NCBI GenBank assembly: GCA_958428235.1
Contig: CAUAFG010000033.1
Location: 1-17,472 of the forward strand
From: Faeciplasma sp900553675
Lineage (GTDB): Bacteria; Bacillota; Clostridia; Oscillospirales; Ruminococcaceae
DNA: 17,472 bases
Direction: 5' to 3'
Positions 13,654 to 17,472 of this stretch are shown here, one piece after another (within the stretch, counting starts at the first letter, position 1; each line of letters starts with the position of its first letter). The translations under genes and the position numbers were made by a program. The notes beneath the pieces were generated by a model. It was not told the origin of the DNA. It ran no database searches and saw only the letters and a list, made by a program, of their open reading frames with translations.

Positions 13654-14517
13654 TTATTTAGGCGGCTCCTCGGGTGCGTCGGTTGCAACAGCTATACCGC
13701 TCTTTGTTGTTATGTAGGTGTTAAAGCCCGCCGACTTGAGTTTTTTTGCCATTTCGTCAGCGTTAGCCTTTACACTGTAAGCACCTACTTGCACTTTGTA
13801 AAGGTTATCGTTTTGAACGATATGAGTATCAAAGCCCGCCGACTTTAACCTTGCCGCCAGCGCAACGGCATTAGCTTTCGCGCCATAAGCTCCCGTCTGC
13901 ACTCGGTACAGCTTTTTGCTCTCTGTTGGCTGCTGCGGCTCGTTATCCTCTTTCTTTTTAATATCAAACGTCTTAACAATTGCTCTTACAATTGCAGCGG
14001 CTATTACGTCCTTGTTTTCCACAATCCACTTTGCTATGACTTTATTGTTATGGAAATTAACTTCTACGAGTACGGACGGTATGCCTAATTGCATTGGAGA
14101 GCGTATTTCTCCGTAGCCCGCTCCGTTAAATGCTTTCATGCCACTTTTAACTGACGAGTGACGAGTGCTTTTGATAGGAGCGATAGCGTCAAGCTCCTTA
14201 ACGAGTGCCATAGCAAGAGATTTTGAGCTTTCGCTGTTAGGGTGATAAAAGCCCTCTGCGCCTACGGCTTTCCCACCTCCACCCGCGTTGGAGTGTATGG
14301 CTAAATAAAAGTCGCAGCCCTTATTTTTACACTCGGTCGGTCGTTCGCTTTTGTTTATGCGCATTGAAAGAGTAGCCATAACCACCTCGATATTGTAGCT
14401 CTTTTCGAGAATAGATTTAACCCTATGCGCTACTCCCTCCATTTCCGCCTTTTCGTTTGTGCTTACGCCTGCATAGGCATTGTTTGGCTGATTGCTCGGA
14501 CTCAAGTAAATTCTCAT
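13654..14517 (-). CDS. Phage endolysin: amidase_3-type N-acetylmuramoyl-L-alanine amidase with two SPOR repeats
   Basis: A 287-residue lysin that should cleave the bond between MurNAc and L-Ala in peptidoglycan. Residues 1-185 are the amidase: MRIYLSPSNQPNNAYAGVST at the start, His75 in AIHSNAGGGG, Glu152 in LVEVNFHNN, and the acidic patch NEKAEMEG (Glu22-Glu27) for the Zn Glu. The first His of the classical DPGHGG motif is absent (SPSNQ here), a variant I associate with clostridial phage lysins. Residues 203-236 and 239-271 are two SPOR repeats (LYRVQTGAYGAKANA, LYKVQVGAYSVKANA) for binding denuded glycan. The start overlaps the holin stop (ATGA), so translation is coupled. No signal peptide; export depends on the holin. 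Confidence 0.9.
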   Translation of the reverse strand: MRIYLSPSNQPNNAYAGVSTNEKAEMEGVAHRVKSILEKSYNIEVVMATLSMRINKSERPTECKNKGCDFYLAIHSNAGGGGKAVGAEGFYHPNSESSKSLAMALVKELDAIAPIKSTRHSSVKSGMKAFNGAGYGEIRSPMQLGIPSVLVEVNFHNNKVIAKWIVENKDVIAAAIVRAIVKTFDIKKKEDNEPQQPTESKKLYRVQTGAYGAKANAVALAARLKSAGFDTHIVQNDNLYKVQVGAYSVKANADEMAKKLKSAGFNTYITTKSGIAVATDAPEEPPK

Positions 14518-14786
14518 AGCTTACCTCTCCGTTCTCTTGCCTGCTTTTTTTGCTCTGCTAAATACTCGTCCGCCGAGATTGCCTCCGAGGTGAAGCTGTT
14601 GTTTTTCCACCAAGCCCACAAAGTAGCCGCCACGGTAGCGGCGGCAGTGAGCACGGCGTACAACTCGTCCTCTGCAAACGGCAACGGGTTTTTGCCAAGC
14701 ATTGTTAATACCTGGTTTAACAGCGTTACCACAAGTACGATTGTGCGGATAATGGTTTCTACTGATACTTTCTTTTTCTCGGTCAT
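14514..14786 (-). CDS. SPP1-family phage holin
   Basis: A 90-residue holin that forms membrane lesions and releases the endolysin. The N-terminus MTEKKKVSVETIIRTIVLVVTLLNQVLTMLG contains the first hydrophobic helix. The second is YAVLTAAATVAATLWAWWKNN. The C-terminus is charged (KKQARERRGKL). This two-helix pattern with a WAWWKNNSFT turn is typical of SPP1-type holins. I chose the ATG at 14786: GGAGG precedes it by 8 nt, while a longer frame would overlap the upstream gene. The stop overlaps the amidase start by 4 bp. Confidence 0.87.
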   Translation of the reverse strand: MTEKKKVSVETIIRTIVLVVTLLNQVLTMLGKNPLPFAEDELYAVLTAAATVAATLWAWWKNNSFTSEAISADEYLAEQKKQARERRGKL

Positions 14787-14787
14787 A

Positions 14788-15099
14788 TTAATTACCTCCT
14801 TTTGACCGTTCCTCGGGCGGCTCTGTCGGCAACTGTAAAATTTCCTTATAAAGGTTAGTTGCAACATCATTCCCGCCGAGGGCGTGGTATGCGTTGTATT
14901 CTTTTGTTAAAGCCTCTTTCGCGTAGATAGGGCAGTACGCCCGCTCGGTGTATTTATCATGTGAGCGTATCACCTCTGCGCGGAGGAGGCATTGTAACCC
15001 GTTCTTAATTGCTTTTAGGCGTATGAGCATAGAGCCCGCAAAAGCAACGCCCGCTCCGCACAAGAACGGAACGAGCCATTTTATAAAAATATCAAACAT
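14788..15099 (-). CDS. Small phage membrane protein of the lysis cassette
   Basis: A 103-residue protein with one N-terminal transmembrane helix (about residues 5-27, FIKWLVPFLCGAGVAFAGSML) and a soluble, partly helical remainder ending TEPPEERSKGGN. The stop codon lies 1 bp before the holin start. AAGGAG lies upstream of the ATG at 15099. Position and topology suggest a holin-associated or antiholin role, but I do not recognise a family. Confidence 0.75.
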   Translation of the reverse strand: MFDIFIKWLVPFLCGAGVAFAGSMLIRLKAIKNGLQCLLRAEVIRSHDKYTERAYCPIYAKEALTKEYNAYHALGGNDVATNLYKEILQLPTEPPEERSKGGN

Positions 15100-15112
15100 T
15101 ACTTAAACTCCT

Positions 15113-15295
15113 TCAATTGTATTCTTTTTCAATAGCCGCGAGAGTCGCTGCTGCGCTTTCCCTTTTATTAGCGAGTCTCTCCGATAATTCGTCGGGTATT
15201 TCAGCTTGCGCTATAATTTCCGCTTGCTGCCGTATAATATCCGCTTGCAATCGAGCTACGGTGCATAGCTTTTCGATTATTTCATACACACCCAT
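15113..15295 (-). CDS. Small helical phage protein of unknown function
   Basis: A 60-residue protein, almost entirely helical with heptad-like spacing (LCTVARLQADIIRQQAEIIA ... LANKRESAAATLAAIEKEYN). No membrane segment. Its ATG abuts the stop of the preceding gene (TAAATG), so translation is probably coupled. I see no motif that gives a function; the place between tail-chaperone-like and lysis genes is common for small phage proteins. Confidence 0.65.
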   Translation of the reverse strand: MGVYEIIEKLCTVARLQADIIRQQAEIIAQAEIPDELSERLANKRESAAATLAAIEKEYN

Positions 15296-15661
15296 TTACG
15301 ACTCCTTTGTACTGTCGGGAGGAGTCGGGAAAGTGATACGGAACGGGAAGCCCTCTTGCTCGGTAATATCCCGTAGCTCCTGGCGATATTTCGCCCAGGC
15401 TCCGCCGAAAATGTTTGCAAGTGAGGCAATAAACTTTGTCGCCGAGGAGGTGTCGAGTCCGAGACGGTCAAGCGACATTTCTTTATCGGTGCCATCAAGC
15501 AGCTTATTACGGATTTTACGGGCGAGCTCCGCCGCCCCCTCTGCGTCCTGTTCCTGACAAGCGCTTTTATAAGCCTGTTGCAGAGTTTCCATTAACTCCG
15601 CCTTTTGTGCCTCCGCTGCCGCCTCCGCCTTGGCAAGGCGTTTGTAAAGGTTGTTTTGCAT
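15296..15661 (-). CDS. Phage tail-assembly-chaperone-like protein
   Basis: A 121-residue protein. The N-terminus is a long Ala/Glu-rich helix (about 5-45). Then ARKIRNKLLDGTDKEM and WAKYRQELRDITEQEGFPF followed by a Pro-rich end match the RNxLL...D and WxxYRxxLRD...FP pattern of tail-fibre assembly chaperones. Such proteins help fold or attach the tail fibre, which fits a place directly after a DGR that diversifies a receptor-binding protein. GGAGG precedes the ATG at 15661 by about 8 nt. The first 95 bases overlap the 3' end of the RT gene in another frame. Family assignment is from pattern only. Confidence 0.6.
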   Translation of the reverse strand: MQNNLYKRLAKAEAAAEAQKAELMETLQQAYKSACQEQDAEGAAELARKIRNKLLDGTDKEMSLDRLGLDTSSATKFIASLANIFGGAWAKYRQELRDITEQEGFPFRITFPTPPDSTKES

Positions 15662-16745
15662 TGCTGTTTTCCTCCAATTCTTTATAAAATCTTATCATTT
15701 TGCGCTGCTCGTGGTAGGTGTCGCCCCTGTCGGCGTTTGCAAGCCAAGAAATAAGCGACTCATGAGCGGTACCTGATGCATATTCGCCTCTTTGCTCTTT
15801 TGCGTATAGCTTTTTGAGCTTGCGGCGTTGCTTGCTTTGCTTTTGCTTGTTCATTTTCCGAATGATACGCCCCGAGTCCGCTATTATGAAACGCCATTGC
15901 AATATTTTTACGCCCTGGCGCAAAGGGTATAAAGCCGTCTTTTCATTGAGCTGTAAGCCGATAGCGCGTAGCTGCTCGGATATTTCGGCTCTGCATTTCT
16001 GTAAATACTCTTTGTCGGGGTGTATCAATACGAAATCGTCCATATAACGTACATAATGCTTTATACGGAGTCGCTCTTTTATGTAGTGGTCGAGGTCGTC
16101 AAGAACGGCAAGGGCTACGAGCGGCGACACCTGGGAGCCGAGCCCTATACCGATTTCGCCGAATGAGTCCACAATTTCACAAGCCCGCTGTACTATTTGT
16201 GCGTCTTTCGCCCGCTTTCTGATAGCCGCTTTTGCTATGTCGTGGCGTATGCTCGGAAAATAATGGTGTATATCACATTTGAGTACCCACCCCTCCGAGC
16301 CGTGCTCGTTATAATATCGCCGTAAATGCGCGGTCATACGGTCTAAGGTATAATCCACGCCGCGCCCGCGTAGGCAAGCGCAATTATCGGCAATAAAGGA
16401 TTTTGTAATCTGTTCATAAAAGCCATTGTCGCAAAGCGAGCGTTGAAATTGTCGGTCTTTTATCCGCGTTGCGACGATTTCCCGTTGTTTCGGCTCGTAT
16501 ATAGTAAAGTGTTGGTACTTATCTATTTTGTACTTGCCGTTTAAGAGGCTTTGTCGTAGTCTGTATGTGTTCTTTAAGGCGTTGCCTTCATAGCCTACGG
16601 TACTATCTTTCCAACGGATATTCTTACAACATTTCTTTAAGCCCTTATATAGGCTATCAAAGGAAATAACTTGCTCGTATGACATAATAAAAACGGACGC
16701 ATATAAAAGGACTACCCCATAAGGTACCTTTGTCGCCCGCAACAT
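15567..16745 (-). CDS. DGR reverse transcriptase
   Basis: A 392-residue reverse transcriptase that copies the adjacent TR RNA into adenine-mutagenised cDNA. RT motifs seen: WVLKCDIHHYFPSI (catalytic Asp158), GIGLGSQVSP (about 200-208, the DGR LGxxxSQ position, but SP here) and YVRYMDDFVLIH (YMDD at 234-237), then LQLNEKTALYPL and SLISWLANADRGDTYHEQ near the C-terminus. There is no maturase or HNH domain, so it is not a group II intron RT. The last 30 or so residues are Gly-rich and overlap the next gene. Start is uncertain: ATG 16745 (2 nt from GGAGG) or TTG 16742 (5 nt), with MSYEQ at 16685 lacking a ribosome binding site. An open frame runs further upstream through the TR but is not credible protein. 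Confidence 0.93.
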   Translation of the reverse strand: MLRATKVPYGVVLLYASVFIMSYEQVISFDSLYKGLKKCCKNIRWKDSTVGYEGNALKNTYRLRQSLLNGKYKIDKYQHFTIYEPKQREIVATRIKDRQFQRSLCDNGFYEQITKSFIADNCACLRGRGVDYTLDRMTAHLRRYYNEHGSEGWVLKCDIHHYFPSIRHDIAKAAIRKRAKDAQIVQRACEIVDSFGEIGIGLGSQVSPLVALAVLDDLDHYIKERLRIKHYVRYMDDFVLIHPDKEYLQKCRAEISEQLRAIGLQLNEKTALYPLRQGVKILQWRFIIADSGRIIRKMNKQKQSKQRRKLKKLYAKEQRGEYASGTAHESLISWLANADRGDTYHEQRKMIRFYKELEENSNAKQPLQTPCQGGGGSGGTKGGVNGNSATGL

Positions 16746-16746
16746 T

Positions 16747-16764
16747 CCCTCCTTTCGGAGGTAG
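16747..16764 (-). promoter_or_regulatory. RT ribosome binding site inside a GAAA-tetraloop hairpin
   Basis: On the minus strand CCTCC-GAAA-GGAGG lies immediately before the RT start. The GGAGG arm is the ribosome binding site and is paired in the hairpin, with a GNRA-type loop. This would limit RT translation; it may also belong to the RNA structure between TR and RT. Confidence 0.55.
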
Positions 16765-16829
16765 GACGGTCGCTCCTTGTGTGAGCTGCGCTGCTTTGGT
16801 CTTTCGACTACTTGATACGGGCTTTTCTC

Positions 16830-16955
16830 ACAATCGGGGGCGACTCCGTTGCTGTTGTACGCATTGTTGTTGTTCAAGCTGCCGTCCGTGTTGACAATAC
16901 GCGCGTTGTTCGCGTTGGACGGGTTAGGAGAGCGCAACCAGGCGTAGCGCACGGA
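16830..16955 (-). repeat. DGR template repeat (TR)
   Basis: Noncoding template between avd and the RT, read on the minus strand. Its virtual translation is a lectin-fold VR sequence (RYAWLRSPNPSNANNAR, then VNTDGSLNNNN, ending GVAPDC). It holds 11 Asn codons (ten AAC, one AAT), the codon that adenine mutagenesis can turn into many residues but not a stop. The 3' end at 16830 is fixed by the alignment with the VR remnant at 17453-17472. The 5' end is approximate: the VR-like reading continues to GGCYILGSV near 16977. Confidence 0.92.
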
Positions 16956-16984
16956 ACCGAGAATATAGCAACCGCCCTACAAAA

Positions 16985-17398
16985 TTAGATTTTTGCTTGA
17001 TACTTTTCTTTGTCTGACTTTATCCAGGCTTTTAATAGGTCATCTGTTTGGAGTATTAACCCCGTCCAATACTCGACTTGCTTACCCGAGATATAGCCCG
17101 CGTCATATGCGTCGTCTATGAGGTCTAACAGAGCGTCAAGGTTTGCGTGCGCCTTTGTTTGCTCCATACGACGGTATTTGTGTTCCTCGTCATTTGTCAC
17201 ATATACGGAATTTGCGTGCCGTATACATACGCACGCCGAGCGCACCTCCTCGACAATCGGGGAGGCGTAGAGCCAACGGGTGCTTTTTGGAAAGTGCTTT
17301 TCGTTTTTGACAAGCCCGAGAGAATACCGCTTTAACTCTCGAGCTTTATTCAGCACTTGTAGCTTGCCCTCGCCTCTATCTCCCTTTCTCACACTCAT
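16985..17398 (-). CDS. avd: DGR accessory variability determinant (Avd)
   Basis: A 137-residue, strongly basic, all-helical protein of the Avd / 23S rRNA-intervening-sequence four-helix-bundle family. Avd forms a pentamer that binds the RT and TR RNA and is needed for mutagenic cDNA synthesis. Family features: LQVLNKARELKRYSLGLVKN, HFPKSTRWLYASPI (KFPKxxRy), CIRHANSVYV (IxxAN), HANLDALLDLIDDAYDAGYIS and LLKAWIKSD. AAAGGAGG with about 7 nt spacing precedes the ATG at 17398. It lies between the VR-bearing gene and the TR, a standard DGR order. Nothing is odd in length. Confidence 0.88.
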   Translation of the reverse strand: MSVRKGDRGEGKLQVLNKARELKRYSLGLVKNEKHFPKSTRWLYASPIVEEVRSACVCIRHANSVYVTNDEEHKYRRMEQTKAHANLDALLDLIDDAYDAGYISGKQVEYWTGLILQTDDLLKAWIKSDKEKYQAKI

Positions 17399-17414
17399 AT
17401 ATAGCCCTCCTTTC

Positions 17415-17432
17415 CCGCCTCTATCGAGGCGG
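17415..17432 (-). other. DNA hairpin/cruciform downstream of the VR
   Basis: CCGCCTC-N4-GAGGCGG: a perfect 7-bp stem with a 4-nt loop, 8 bp after the target stop codon and 20 bp after the VR 3' end. Similar short-loop hairpins after the VR promote target recognition in the Bordetella phage DGR. There is no T-run, so it is not a typical terminator. Confidence 0.75.
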
Positions 17433-17440
17433 ATTTAAGA

Positions 17441-17472
17441 TTATGCGATTATACAAGCGGGGGCGACTCCGT
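17441..17472 (-). CDS. 3' end of the DGR target (variable) protein, partial
   Basis: Only the last nine complete codons are in the window, reading GVAPACIIA and then TAA on the minus strand. GVAPxC is the closing motif of C-type-lectin/FGE-like VR domains and matches the TR virtual peptide (GVAPDC). The rest of the gene, probably a phage tail-fibre or receptor-binding protein, lies to the right of the window. The Asp-to-Ala difference from the TR is a single A-to-C change. Confidence 0.85.
   Translation of the reverse strand, partial: GVAPACIIA
17453..17472 (-). repeat. 3' end of the variable repeat (VR) with IMH
   Basis: These 20 bases match TR positions 16830-16849 at 19 sites. The only mismatch is a TR adenine (C in the VR, sense strand). 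Identity stops beyond 17453, so this is the VR 3' boundary. The G/C-rich core (GTCGCCCCCG) is the expected initiation-of-mutagenic-homing region. Confidence 0.85.

Noticed and set aside
13723..13844. A 14-base direct repeat in the amidase gene as a CRISPR or mobile-element repeat
   Set aside because: The two copies encode the same part (KSAGF) of tandem SPOR repeats; no spacer array exists.
15567..16745. Group II intron or retron/Abi-type reverse transcriptase
   Set aside because: No maturase or endonuclease domain is visible. A TR, an Avd gene and a VR remnant are adjacent, which identifies a DGR.
15567..16952. A 461-residue RT starting inside the TR
   Set aside because: The first about 70 residues are the translated template repeat and spacer. 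No ribosome binding site precedes 16952, while GGAGG lies at the 16745/16742 start.
17415..17432. The hairpin near 17420 as an intrinsic terminator of the target gene
   Set aside because: No T-run follows in the minus direction; the avd ribosome binding site comes directly after it, and its geometry fits a DGR cruciform.

Overview
The window looks like part of the chromosome of a Gram-positive anaerobe of the Clostridia (Ruminococcus/Oscillospiraceae-like gut bacterium), joined to one flank of a prophage. The basis is near-consensus sigma-A promoters (TTGACA/TATAAT), strong AGGAGG-type ribosome binding sites, hairpin-plus-T-run terminators, and family assignments typical of gut Firmicutes. 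All family assignments are from reading the translations; no database search was run.

Region 1 (about 1-9250) is a hexuronate/hemicellulose catabolism block. On the minus strand are an MGMT-like protein, a GH31 alpha-xylosidase-type glycosidase preceded by a CapA-type lipoprotein (one operon with its own promoter), and uxuA-uxuB (mannonate dehydratase, fructuronate reductase). Divergent from uxuA, on the plus strand, lie eda (KDPG aldolase fused to a VOC/glyoxalase-like domain) and kdgK (2-keto-3-deoxygluconate kinase). Together uxuB, uxuA, kdgK and eda take fructuronate through mannonate, KDG and KDPG to pyruvate plus glyceraldehyde-3-phosphate. The uronate isomerase and a transporter are not in the window. 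The intergenic region carries two back-to-back promoters and a shared AAAGCTAT motif.

Region 2 (9250-10890) holds a GNAT acetyltransferase, a small protein, and an XRE regulator whose extreme 5' end appears frameshifted. The small protein and the regulator share a YvlB/LiaX-like domain. After these comes a stretch of about 225 bp without an intact gene.

Region 3 (10890-17472) is phage-like. Moving right, it holds an IS30-family DDE transposase, a small ribbon-helix-helix protein under a perfect promoter with a palindrome in its spacer, and a divergently transcribed membrane-anchored HIRAN-domain gene. The HIRAN gene has a long, highly structured 5' leader. Next come an HK97-gp10-like protein and a lysis cassette (two-SPOR amidase, SPP1-type holin, a small membrane protein). 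Finally there are a tail-assembly-chaperone-like protein and a diversity-generating retroelement (DGR).

The DGR is the main discovery. It has an Avd protein, an adenine-rich template repeat (TR) and a reverse transcriptase. The last codons of the variable repeat (VR) of the target protein lie at the right-hand edge, followed by a 7-bp-stem/4-nt-loop hairpin. The 20 bases of VR that are visible match the TR except at one template adenine (A to C), the signature of adenine mutagenesis. The RT carries SP instead of the DGR-typical SQ in its LGxxxSQ motif. The body of the target gene lies beyond the window.
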